Source of the DNA: Acanthaster planci
Taxonomy: Eukaryota; Echinodermata; Asteroidea; Valvatida; Acanthasteridae
Assembly: GCF_001949145.1 (NCBI RefSeq)
Contig: NW_019091380.1
Span: forward strand, 373,084-437,083
Length of the DNA: 64,000 nucleotides
Direction of reading: 5' to 3'
How positions within the stretch are numbered: the stretch's first letter is position 1; every line of letters starts with the position of its first letter. This document shows positions 50,561-61,979 of the stretch, one piece after another. Made by a program: the position numbers and the translations under genes. The notes below the pieces were generated by a model, which was not told where the DNA came from, ran no database searches, and saw only the letters and a list, made by a program, of their open reading frames with translations.

Positions 50561-52141
50561 AACGTGTGCACATGTACGAACGTGCGTGCTCTATGCCATT
50601 ACAACGCGCAGACTGCTGTATAGTCTAGTACACGTAATCCACTACACACAAAATAAACGCGTACATGTATCCTGTACATGCAGCTCATTGCGAAGGTTTT
50701 TGCGCTCGCTGATTGGGTACTTTCTCACCCAAAAGGGGAAGCAATTTGCATACCTGACTCCTTGGAAACAGAAGTTCTGTCTTCTGAACGGAGAAGATGC
50801 GATCTTAACGCTAAAATGCTCTCCATCTAGCCAGCCAAAAAGAATCGAATGCACGTAGCATAGTTCTGGCTCACAGAAATGCCGCGCCAGTCAGCCTGTG
50901 ATCACAGATTTTTTTTGGGGGGGTGCTCTTGGAGGGCGAGTGTGTTTGCTTAGAGGGTCATCTTTTTTGTCTTCCTTATTGGGGAATCCTCCTGAGAAAC
51001 GGGTCACCTTTTCAGCAGGGAACAATGGCCTGGTGCACCCATGACTTCAAGTGTAATCATTCACTTGTCTGCGTGTTTAGGCTAATTGTTGAGGAAAACC
51101 AAGATACGCCTTGCCAATTCACGTCAAGCCCACTTGACCGTTGCACATTGAACTCTGAAAAACAACACCATTATAATATGAAAACAAACAACCGCAGGAA
51201 ATCATTTTTGAACTAAATTACACAAATGTGACAGATACCCATGACGGGCTCAGCTGAGGTATGTACATGTACAGTCCGATACTTATCCATGTCTGACATC
51301 GGCAGGGCGTTTCGACACGAATACTTATGAACTTCTTGAGTGGAAATTGATTCCAGGAACTACTCAAAGATTACCGATGTTTTACAACTTCAATTCCTTC
51401 CGCTTTTACAAGTTTCTCTATACCCGTTAAAAGAGGACGTGCAGAACGTCACGAAGTACTAAATTTACCACAGCATAATTGTGTTTCTTCCCTGACATTT
51501 TTTAATGTTTTTTAATCTTATTGCCATGGTTAAATGTGTATGCACAGATGTTGGTAAGGGAGTACATTTTTCTGGAAAGTTGGTCTCTTCTTTCTGTGAG
51601 TACAAAAATATGCAATGGATGTATAATTATTAAGTATTTCTGGTAATGAAACAAAGGGTTCCTCAGAAGCGATGGACTTTTCACTTACATGTATAACTTA
51701 AAAGAAACCCGGAACGGACATTAGTGAAGGGTTTGATTTGCCCGAATCACCCCCCCCCCATGACAAGTTCTCAAGGTGGTATATAGTGACCATGAGCGTC
51801 GAGAAAGGAATACCATAGAGAGAACCCTGGTCAAGGTCAGAGAACTAGCCCATAACAAATTTTATGACAAATGGAGTGACAATATTTGGAAGTTCTCTAA
51901 AAGGAAAATAGATAAATAAAAATAAAGATGGTGTGTCTTTGGTGGTTGGAGGGGGTGCAGTAGCTATCAAGAGTTACGTTTTGTCGACGTGCATTTCATT
52001 TCATGGCTCGGGATGGAACTTGATTACTGTACGGGGCATAAAAAAAATCACGACTAAATTAAAGGCGATTTTAATCGACGAAGAGAGCATGAAAGTTAGA
52101 ATTTTCCTACAACACTGTATATTATGATGTTCCAAAAAGGT

Positions 52142-52368
52142 GCAAAGACCTGTGACGTAACTACGGGGGAGGGCTGGGGGAACGTCCCCCCCCCACGAAT
52201 TCCCGGTTCCCCCACTGAACAGAAACGGATGAATGGATATTGAACAAGGCTAACATAACCCCCCCCAAAAAAAAAAAACACCACTGAAAGTTACCCCCCC
52301 CCCATAAGATGCTGGTATCCCTTCTGTGTCCCCACTGGTAAAATCCTAGCTATGCCACTGGCAAAGAC
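52142..52368. mobile_element. hAT-like MITE with 8-bp target site duplication
   Basis: GCAAAGAC occurs at 52142-52149 and again at 52361-52368, directly flanking an element at 52150-52360. Its left end reads CTGTGACGTAACTACGGGG and the reverse complement of its right end reads CAGTGGCATAGCTAGGATTT, an imperfect terminal inverted repeat. An 8-bp duplication with CAGTG-type ends is the signature of the hAT superfamily. The interior holds three long C runs and no coding frame. Similar 'GGCATAGCTAGGATTTT' plus C-run repeats are common in marine invertebrate genomes (from memory). Confidence 0.8.
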
Positions 52369-53497
52369 GCTATCAGACTAAGTATAACCGAAAATATTTT
52401 CAATGAAAGAGGAATGTTTTATTTATGAAGGAAGAGCCTCGAATTTTCTAAAATGATTTTGTTTCTTTGATTGATTCGATAGATAAAGACCCTAGGTAGG
52501 CAAATTTCATAATATTCCCCGGCAATGCTAAGTCAGCCATTTGCAATGTGTTTACGGGAATTTGTCAGCTATTTTCGGAAAACAAACAAAATACCCCACT
52601 CTCTCAGATATAGGCCTAGTAACAGATATCTCAACTCGAGGAAAAGATTGCTTGAAATGAAACCACCATATATAAAGCATCCCCCACGCATACACACAGT
52701 GTGAAGTTACTAGCGTGGCTCAAGACTTTCTGCATTATTTCTGAATTCTGTATAATAATATACATTTCAATGTGTAATAACCTCGTTTAATGGAAACATG
52801 ACTCGCTCCCATTTCCGCATTTTGTCTCCCTGTGGTATATTTCTACAATGATTTCCATTCGCGCGCGTACATTTCGATGATGTGTCCTCGTAAGGTACTG
52901 TAATATAACTCCGTGAACGTGTGCTCTTACAACTTCCCCCGGCCGGAAAAATCATGAATTATATCTATCGCCGCAAATTGCTGATGTAATTGATGGGTGA
53001 TTGGTTGACTTCCAGAGCTTGGCCATCAGCCTCTCTGTAAGACGCTGAAGCCCTAGGATAAATTCGTCGGGAGAGAAACCACTCGAAAAGAATACGAGGG
53101 GACAAGTGGAAATAGCTTTTAAATGATAAATGTACATTATGAAATAATATTATATCTTACATATTTTGAGGTTCTTTCAATGGTATCTCTCAGTTCCTTT
53201 GTGGTAAGAACCGAGCAGAGAAAGGTAATGTCTGGAAGAAATCGAGGCTTTTTACGAATTCCTCTAGAGAGATTTAAACTACGGCTATTATCGAACTGCT
53301 TTTTACGAAATTGCTTGCGTTGGAAGAAAGCCAAATTGTATTCACTTTGGGCGACCGCTGCCTCGACTTATAAATTAATTTCGATCAAAGGCGGGGGGTC
53401 GGATTATGATGCGCATCTTATCCTTGACCTGAAAGGGAGTATGCACAATTGCACATGGCGAATATATACGTGCCCGGAGAAAAAAAGGTTCACTCCG

Positions 53498-53511
53498 GTT
53501 ACCGCGGCAAC
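53498..53511. promoter_or_regulatory. RFX X-box-like site
   Basis: GTTACCGCGGCAAC is an inverted pair of RFX half-sites with a 2-nt spacer, matching the X-box pattern GTNRCC-NN-RGYAAC. It lies about 3.1 kb upstream of the PDE2A-like start codon in CpG-rich sequence. Function is inferred. Confidence 0.4.
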
Positions 53512-54164
53512 CGCCGCAGTTGACAATGACAGAAAAGATGAGGGACTGGATGGAGGCAGATCCTGGCGTGCTTTTGACACTGAATGGCACGATGACATTG
53601 ATTGAAGCTTTCGTGGCCGCCAGAAATATACGCGTGCAAGCTCCTGCGACGGATGATATCACGAGGGAGAAGCAATGAATGTTAAAGGCGTACCGTGAGG
53701 GAGGTGAGATTGACGGGGGAAAGAACCGAATGAGCGATTGTGTAGGCCTTCATATACCCTCATTTTATTTTCCTCTTCATGAGAATTAATCACCGCGCGA
53801 AGGGGGCAGGCGCCGAGGAGGAGACAAGACGGCTAAGAGAATGAGAGGGGTGGGTGGACGCAGGTTGTTGAGAAGCACGCGGACATGGACGACAGATTAC
53901 AAGGTTGTCAATAGTGCGACATTCGTTAACAATCTTCATTTGAACAAGAACATGTCATGGTAATGGTAACGTTACATGCACAGTTTGGTTCAGAATTTTT
54001 TATACACGTACCGTTTACAATGCCAAAGTTGCAGGCAGTGATGGAGACAGGAATGACAAAGGAAGCAGGTTAGGGTGGCAGAAACAGGCAATAGAGACAT
54101 TAAGACAAAGAATGTGATATTTTTGAGCTGTGTTATGTTTATTTAAGTTAAAGAAGTCCCTTTT

Positions 54165-54966
54165 TGATTATTTCAAGATATCTTCATTTATTTAAAGATA
54201 TTTCTAATTATTTCAAAATATCTTGAAAAACTCTCGACACTTAAAGCCTTCGATTGAGGCTTTTGAGACGTCTTTTCATTGATTCCAAGATATCTTGGAA
54301 TCTTGAAGATATGAAGATATCCTGAACTCATATCCTGAACTCATTTTCAAGATATCTCCAAATGATTTTAAGACATCTCTAAATTTATTTAAAGATATCT
54401 TTAATGCATTTTAAGATTCAAATCGTTTTCAAGATATCTTTAAATCGATTCGAGATATCTCCAAATTATAAACCGATAGCGCATGACTTAAACGATTGTG
54501 CTTCAGATCTCATTATGCGAATAACAAATGCGAGTGCCCAGCGAGAGCTGTCATGCTCCGCAGCCAATCCCGCTTCGTTCCCGAATGACCCGGCATAGCA
54601 TTCAACTGACTTATTTCCAGATATCTTGAAAGCGATTTAAGGATATCTCGAAATTGATTTAAAGATATCTCGAAATGGATTTCCAGATATCTGTAATTCG
54701 ATCTCAAGATATCTTGAAATCCTTTTGTCAGATATCTTAAAAACAGTTTTCAGATAGCTCTATATCTTTTTCAGGATATCTCGAAATAAATTTGAGATAT
54801 TTTCGAATGGATTTCAAGATATCTGCAGATGAGTTTGAGATATCTTTTATAATGGATTTCAACATATCTCCAAATGAATTTCGATATCTTAAAATGGATT
54901 TCAAGATTTCTCAAAAACAATTAACTGATATCTTAATATCCATTTCGAGATATCTTGAAATAATCA
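54165..54966. repeat. Field of 22-bp repeats centred on GATATC
   Basis: Two blocks (54165-54470 and 54611-54966) are made of degenerate units of about 22 bp, typically AAGATATCTCGAAATGGATTT. The unit core AGATATCT is palindromic and includes the EcoRV hexamer; units of 20 to 24 bp occur, with 22 the commonest. The blocks are separated by about 140 bp of unrelated, CpG-richer sequence. Frames through the array (for example 54792-54983 +, 54513-54707 -) are repeat artefacts, since 22 is not a multiple of three. Confidence 0.85.
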
Positions 54967-55559
54967 AAAGGTACCCACTTTAAATTAATTAACGTCACTA
55001 ATGTGCGCCATACAACAGCACACGGTGAAGGTGATGGTGATTATTTTGTGGACGATGAGTGACAATCGAGGTGAATCTCTGTGCAAACCGAATTTAAGTA
55101 TTAAAGATTCACATGGCTGCCATCTTGCAAGCCAGTGCTTTTTCCGCCAGGTATATGCACAAAGGAAGTTGCCCTGTGGAATAAGAGAACTGCCCTGCAA
55201 GATGGCCACCGCGCAAAGCCTTTATATGGGCTTAAATTTCAAGTAATGGATACGCAGACAGTTACGTGCCTGAGTCGAAGCAAAGGGTTGAGGGAGGGGT
55301 TCTCACAGGTTGTGGATGTATCATATTCCTTCATTGGAGTGACTTGTGCTACAGGCAGGGTGAATGATGAAGAGCTATGCGTATAGGGAAGTACACGCGG
55401 GAAAGCAAGAGTGGGTGAGAAGGAATCCACAAGGAAATTAAACAGTGGAGACGAGGAACCCCTGATTCGCTTAATGATGTAATACACAAAGCGAACCGAC
55501 GGAATGAAGACGAATTCAATTCAAGCCGATTCCCGACTCCCGGAAACGAGAGAAGGAAG

Positions 55560-56560
55560 AGAACACGTACATTGATTAGAGAGGTACTGCAAGATATACA
55601 GCGGGGAGGCGGCACGAGCTGTGTACGGGATCGGCATCTGCTCGGTGAGGAGCGAGCGGCCCGTGGTCATTGCGGCGGAAGACTCGTGAGTCGTAGTCAG
55701 TAGAAGGACAAGGGAAGGACAAGGCAGACGAACCGGCCGGTTCTCGGCGCTCTTCAAAAGAACCGGCAGACTCCACCCCCCCCTAAAAATGATCGTGCAG
55801 CGTGCAACGTGCGTTGTGCAAAGGTGATGCCGCATTCGCATGCGGCTGAAGTTAACGAAAATCAGAACTTACAGTGAGGCCAAAAAATCCATAACGGCTT
55901 CCCCTCCTGTCAAACAGCCGTCGTGTGGTTACCGTAGCGTGATTTTTCCCCAAGGGACTCGAAATTAAAGCCAACGACGCCACAAATTCCGAGTGAGGAG
56001 CGCGCGCCTTTTCCCCAGGTAATCAAAAGAGGCTGGTCTTCGCGTGGAATCGCACGTCAGGTTTAAAATTTGCAGGTCGCTGTTTCCACAACGGTCGCCC
56101 CGACAACGTGACTGAGACCTCTTGCGTGAGATAAGTGACTAGTGTGATATTGGGTTTAGGATGTCATCGGCAGTGCAACTGCTCAGTCTGACGGTGGCAA
56201 CTCCTGACTGCCGGGCATGGGCCTGAAAAACACAACAGTCTAATCAAATAGAATCCTAAACCGACCAAAGTTTAATTTGTTCTACAGATAGCCCCGAGTG
56301 ATGCCGAACTTGAACAGACACGACGCGTATCACGCGACTCCCAGCCAACCTTTCCTCGTGCACACAAGTTTGGCATAAAAAGCGGACGTGAAGAAGATCC
56401 ATCTTCGGACCGTGACGATTTGGCGGAATGGTTGAGTTTTGAGAGGATTCAACGAGAGTGCTTGATTTCATCGTGCCCAGTCGGCCGGACGCCAGGTGAA
56501 AATTTGCCCCCGCCCCGCGGACTTGCACGGTAGCGCCGAACCGGGGTTCTTCACTCATCA
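55560..56560. other. CpG-richer noncoding stretch
   Basis: Compared with the introns this kilobase has many CpGs (for example GAGCGAGCGGCCCGTGGTC near 55650 and GGAGCGCGCGCC near 55997). It might hold a distal promoter or enhancer for the PDE2A-like gene, 5 to 6 kb from exon 1, or the start of an unseen neighbour. No exon was recognised in either direction. Confidence 0.25.
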
Positions 56561-57935
56561 AAGACAACTGATCCTGCCAAGTCTGATATTATGTTTCTTT
56601 TCGCTTGCAGGGAGCTGGTAATTTGATTTTGTCTGTTCTGGGTGGAAGCGAACAACCACAGATGGAAATTTTGAAGTGAAATCGGTAGATTTGACCGCTG
56701 CGATCGCAGATTACCACAGCTGCAGAAACTCTTGAACTTGAAAAAAAAAGTAAATAAATCAGATTAATAAGAATTACAACAATGACAACACTTCGACGAC
56801 TTCACATGCAAGCGAGGTGGGTATCGATCTTGCGTGAAAGGGACTCGGCATGACATTGGCGAGCAGGATGGTCAGACAAAACAGATCGACCGAAACTATT
56901 GCCATAGAGTTGCTTTCTATACAAGGTTCGATCTCAAATCGAAACAGGACATGTATTCATCCTGAAATAAAACTGACGGGGAACACAATACGTATGGACT
57001 GTTAGCCTCCTATATTTCCTAATGCCTGATTCGCTAACGTCACACACGAATAAAATCGCTTCTCGGCCCCTTTCATGCCAATTTTTCAAATCATTTTAGA
57101 GCCATATCCCCGTCGATTTCCATACACCAAGGCCAAAAATGGCATTTGTCGTAAAACACTTCGAGAACCGGACCACGGACTTTGATATCCCCAACTCTAT
57201 AAGCTTAAATATAATCCAAATAATCTTTTGGAAATTGTTTAGAGAAGACAGGTACCCCAATTTATTGTGACGGTACCATACTGAAAGCCACAACAAATAT
57301 TAACTTTCTACATTGGTAAAAACGAGAATAACAAAAAGAGAGAGAGAAACTGAGAGAATTTGTCGTAAAGCACTTTGAGAACACTATCTCAGATTAGAAA
57401 GGAGATAGCCGAATGCACGCATCACAGGCAAATTCTCAAATTCAATCTATCTTTGATTTTTCCTATCCCAACTTTACCTGTAATTTTTTGGGCTCCAGAT
57501 GTGTGGTCAAATATAATTATATTGACAGTTTGTCAGGAGTGTTTACATTGTTGTTTGATGAGTACGGTTACATACAGTCGGGCAGTTATGACTTCTTTCG
57601 AACGTGATCAACCATAGTAATGCGTTTTGCTTTTCGTTTCTTTGATAGCTAATGCGGTGGACAAGTGAAGGCAAAACCGAAACTTGTGGAATTTTTTTCA
57701 CCGATTCTCAGCGCAAAAGAATTCAAAGTAACTACTGCACTATGACGTACGTATCATGGCGTAATTTCATATTTGGCAATATCTTTATAATATGCCAATC
57801 GTGGTTCAGTTGACAGTTCTAAAAATAGCTTAAATTATGAAATTTGAAACATTAGGGATGAAAATTAGCCCAAACCATGACGATTCGTGCATCGTGTACA
57901 CGCGTCGTGTGCTTGGAAAAAAGACCTATTAAACG

Positions 57936-58238
57936 CTTACGCCCTTTTGCCGGGAAGCATGGTCACTGAAGAAAAAAATCCCGGCAAAGGGACGTATGTA
58001 GGCCTATATGCAATTGTTTTATTTCAATGAAGTATAAAGATTTCTTTACAAAAAGAAAAAGAATTCCCAAGTCGTTTGATAAGTTGTTCAAAGGTGGCCT
58101 TTTGGACAGCCTGTGTGGAATTTGTAGTAAATTTTATCCAATTTTACGAAATAAAGATAGTGTGTTTCTTACGCCCTTTTGCCGGGAACAGTTTTTGTGC
58201 TGTAATCATGCTTTCCCGGCAAAATCCTTTTGCCGGCC
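57936..58238. repeat. Repeated hairpins built on TTTTGCCGGGAA
   Basis: ACGCCCTTTTGCCGGGAA occurs at 57939-57956 and 58171-58188, each preceded by CTT. Each is followed by its inverse: TCCCGGCAAAGGG at 57979-57991, and TTTCCCGGCAAAA at 58212-58224 with a further CCTTTTGCCGG at 58226-58236. The result is two similar stem-loops about 230 bp apart. The family is unknown; they may be the ends of a small inverted-repeat element. Confidence 0.6.
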
Positions 58239-59198
58239 AGGCACACGAAAACAAAAGGTGCTATCAGCACCTTTCTATGGGGTGCAGCCTGCAGTAAATG
58301 GATTATAATGTGATCAACCCTCGCTTTCAAACGTCAAAATGTTCACATTTCCCCAGGATCTTTGACACACATAGACACATCGAATTATTCAACAATCTTT
58401 CAGCCCCTTCCTAAATTTTTGGTAAGTAATTTGAAGATTTGGAGAAAACATTCATCGAAAAAGGATCACCTTAGAAGCAGTGAATATGTGACCGCCGCTT
58501 GTTATTATGTCAAATATATGTACGTGTACACCTACTCAGAAAAGAACCTACAGGAGTCCAAATTGATCGGTACCCCACGGCAATAGCCCTACAATATTTA
58601 AGTCGCGCAGCTTTCAACCGTCGCTTTCATTACCGCACTGGAGTTTACAGAGCCCCCCCTACCAACAACTCTTTAAGTTTGTTAAACGGGAGTCCCATTT
58701 CAATGACGTTGGCACAGAAACGAAATTCCCCATAAACATCCACGCCCAAACCAAATAAATTGGGGATTTGGCTTGTTAGTCTGAGGTTTTTATTTGTTTG
58801 TTTGCTGGAGTTTTTGTTGGTTCTTTTTTTAAATTTCTGTCAGCATATAATTTTCCATACTTTCATTTTTCTCCGCCACATATTACAGCGTTTACACGAC
58901 AAAAAGCTCGGGTTTTGCATTTTCTGTGTTTAGAGTTGCTTTTCCTCTCCTCTCTCTTCTTGTTTTTCTTTTGAAAAAAAAAAGAGAGTTTGTCTCCAAA
59001 ACGATTTTGCTCGTCACGACGATGCATGTCGTCTTTCTCTCAACAGAGAGTCAATTCCTCATTCTTTATTCGCGTGTACGCAGTCACAGCAGTGATATCG
59101 TTGTCACAGAGCGCGCCATGCAGATGCTTCCTGAGGACCGTGAAGTACGCTTGAGGGCGTCATCACAGATGAATGCGTGCAGATTTGTTTGCGATCAA

Positions 59199-59435
59199 GG
59201 CCCTTTTCCAATACTCAACTTCGGCTCCGTCTGAGGCTTCAACTGTTTTTTTTTTACTACCTGACTTTGAAGCTGTACTAATTAGTCTAATGGTGCCACA
59301 AAATATCAAATAAGATGCAAGAGAGCATAAACTTATAGTAATCCAATTTGATTTAAACGCTTCAGGCCCACAATCGGGGATTGGTTTCGGGGACGAACCT
59401 GAGACGGAGACGAAGTTAAGAATTGGAAAACGGCC
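59199..59435. mobile_element. Inverted-repeat element with 41-bp arms
   Basis: GGCCCTTTTCCAATACTCAA continuing to GGCTTC (59199-59240) is mirrored at 59395-59435 (GAACCTGAGACGGAGACGAA continuing to GGCC) with few mismatches. The roughly 155-bp interior is AT-rich. Weak mirroring continues outside the left arm. It looks like a small MITE; no target duplication was found. Confidence 0.6.
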
Positions 59436-60049
59436 CAAATATCGTTTAATTATCCACGCAAAACGCATGTGCACGAAGATCGCTTAATAAGGCTCTTAGT
59501 CACCCGTGATAATTCGACTACTTTTCAGTGGCCAAGGTGTAATTGGGCAAAAGGAGGAGCTGCATTCACGACGGGACAGCGGATTGCTGACTAGTGCCTT
59601 CCCCTGTGCTGTTTGCAAGGAACAAAGTACTTGTCACTGTCACGCCATGTTTTCATGCAGATCAACTATAACTTTTTGCAACATAATACATGTAACAAGT
59701 TTCATGACTTTTCTGTCTGCTACATTTAATGTTCACAGCTAAGATGTCGTAATATTTTTTCAAAAATCGAGGCCTAGATAACAATTTCTTTTTTCGGGGG
59801 GGTCGTAATTTTAGCTTTTTCTCTTTATTTGTTTCGTTATTTGGGGGGGGGTTATTGCTTGTTTGTTTACTTATTTGTTGTTGTTGTTGTTTCTTGGTGT
59901 TGTTTCTTTTCATGGGCCACGACTTCGGAACGGTATCAGAACGACCTTGAAAACACAATTGGCTGTAGGCCATTTCAACATGTCATACAAAAATGATCTT
60001 CTCTCTAATTATTTAGCATAGTCTCAATTCCATAACTCGTATATACTTT

Positions 60050-60345
60050 TTTTGTTCTACTGTTCACATTATAGCCTTGTACAAATTACTTTCGTCTTTT
60101 TCCGTCTGTCATCTTTTCCTCTCTCGTCCGTTTGTTAATCCTGTGATCTGTTGTCTGTCTGTTTTCAAGGCATTTCAGTGCAAGCCCTTGGCTTTTGATT
60201 ATGCCTGGGTAGTGCAAATGGTGTCATCTTAGTTACTACTGTTTGTATTGTTTTCTTTATCCTTCATTAATTGTCAACATGCATACAACTTGAATGCCTT
60301 AAACGCACTATCGGAATAAATGTCAACTGAATTGAGTTGAATTGG
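60050..60345 (+). repeat. Possible LINE 3' end
   Basis: A T/C-rich stretch ends in CGCACTATCGGAATAAATGT followed by CAACTGAATTGAGTTGAATTG, a short pentanucleotide-like tail. CR1/L2-type LINEs in marine deuterostomes often end this way (from memory). No reverse transcriptase remnant lies upstream, so this would be a strongly 5'-truncated copy. Confidence 0.3.
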
Positions 60346-61056
60346 TAGTGTTGGTATGTTTGTATGGGTTTTGTTTGGGTTAAAATGTTAGTAACAGAGC
60401 CATACAAGTAGCGTCCTTATGCCTGAGATCGGCGCGGCCACTTCAACTGTTAAAACTATTAAAAAGGGAAAATATTTCGAATAAATAAAAAAATACAACT
60501 CGCAGTTTACAGTAAAACTATCGCACTAAAAGGCTCTATTCCTTCGATTGAAAAATCCATGTTTTCCACCTAAAGTCAAGCAGCCCTAACTGTCCTGAAT
60601 CCTCCAATTTCAATATGGTTTTACGCACACGAACCTAGGGGTAGGGTTATTAAAGAAATTTCTTGAAAACAATAGATGTAAGAGGGCGCCATATAAGACT
60701 AGAAAAGGGTTTCGCTTTACTTTTTTTTTATTTAACTGAGGGTTAATGCAACCACTTTCGAACTGCAGAGGGCGCGCCTCGCCGTTACCACACAAGATCG
60801 AAACTGCCGCTGCATCCGAATCTGTTGTCTACACCTAGGTCTAGTCTCCGTTCCTTTGGAAATACGTGCAGACGCCCAGACAATACACCTAGCCCAGCTC
60901 TGGAAGCCCGTTTCGGATACGACCTATTCCCCATCTATCATCACTGTTCTGACATACCGGTATTCCTCCTTTTATCATTACAAGAGCATCTGCGTTGTGG
61001 GATAAGCTTTATATTTAAAACGGAAGAAACGATTATTCCGATCATTAACATTGGAT

Positions 61057-61240
61057 AATATGGCCATTTCACAAAAGTGCGCCACCAAGAGTTTGCAACA
61101 CGTTGGCCAATCACAGTGCGCGAAATTTGTCGACCCAATGCGCGTTTGGAAAGGGTCGACAAATTTCGCGAGTTATGATTGGCTAACGTGTTGCAAACTC
61201 TTGGTGGCGCACTTTTGTGCTACTGTGAATCGCCCGTATT
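61057..61240 (+). mobile_element. Palindromic MITE, copy 2
   Basis: It matches copy 1 (20083-20251) throughout: AATATGGCCATTTCACAAAA at the left, CACCAAGAGTTTGCAACACG, a centre with GTCGACCC/GGGTCGAC, then the mirrored GTTGCAAACTCTTGGTGGCG. A short extra stretch (CTACTG) near the right end breaks symmetry. It lies upstream of the PDE2A-like gene, whereas copy 1 lies in intron 1. Confidence 0.85.
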
Positions 61241-61965
61241 GTCGCATATAAAAGTACTGCACACAGGCATGTCAATATCACAATATCATAGCTATTTCTC
61301 CCGGTTTACTAGGCGTAACATACCCTTAAGGATAATCATGATATGCTCCAGATAACAGAGATATTATCTCGATCTTTCACTCAGGGTCTCAGCGACGGTC
61401 GGGGAGAAACCAATTTAAGAGAAACCCTATCTTTCCCCCACTTGGCCCTCCGGAGATGAAACCACTTCGTTTACTGTCATCCGTCTATACCCTTTCCATC
61501 TAGCTTCATGAAAATTTCTTCCTCGAATCGACCAAGGATGTTTGGCCATGCACGCGTGTGCATCGCAGATGCCGTTAACAGACGCTGACGTTTAACCATT
61601 GCTTTGCTATACAAACACTAAGTAGGTGGGATCAGCCGACCAAAGGTCCTTTTTTTCTCTCTCTCTGCAGGAGGAGAGTAAGTAAATTCTACAAAGCTCC
61701 GTGCGACAGTTTCTGTGTACGTGTGCGTGTATATGATCTTGGATGGATCGGCTGGGATATTATTACCAGGTGACATCCACCAATGCTGAGTGCGACATTC
61801 ATGTGATGACCAAGTCAGAATAAACATAAATATGCACTATAAATAAATAAATACAAAATTCAAATTCATAAAACAAAAACGTGCACGGTAAATGGGCAAG
61901 CCCCAGTCGCTATACCATCACACTGGAACGTAACCGTGAAATGGGTTCCTTTAGCTTCGGGATAT

Positions 61966-61979
61966 GTTGGCATGGCAAC
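61966..61979. promoter_or_regulatory. RFX X-box-like site
   Basis: GTTGGCATGGCAAC differs from the ideal X-box GTTGCCATGGCAAC at one position. It lies about 11.5 kb upstream of the exon 1 start. Function is inferred from the motif alone. Confidence 0.3.

Noticed and set aside
53123-53605. 160-codon plus-strand open frame upstream of the gene
   Set aside because: Low-complexity and unstructured-looking peptide with no motif. The CpG-rich sequence is better explained as regulatory DNA.
54792-54983. Repeat-rich open frames in the GATATC field as a repeat protein
   Set aside because: Units are mostly 22 bp, not a multiple of three, so the peptide has no consistent period.
36600-55790. Many poly-C runs of eight or more bases (for example 36612, 37628, 38896, 40326, 44966, 51749, 55776)
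   Set aside because: Treated as ordinary homopolymers; apart from those within the hAT-like MITE they share no context beyond an occasional following GAAA.
56560-56660. Acceptor-like ttcttttcgcttgcag on the plus strand
   Set aside because: The following sequence has no sustained recognisable coding frame, so a plus-strand exon could not be supported.
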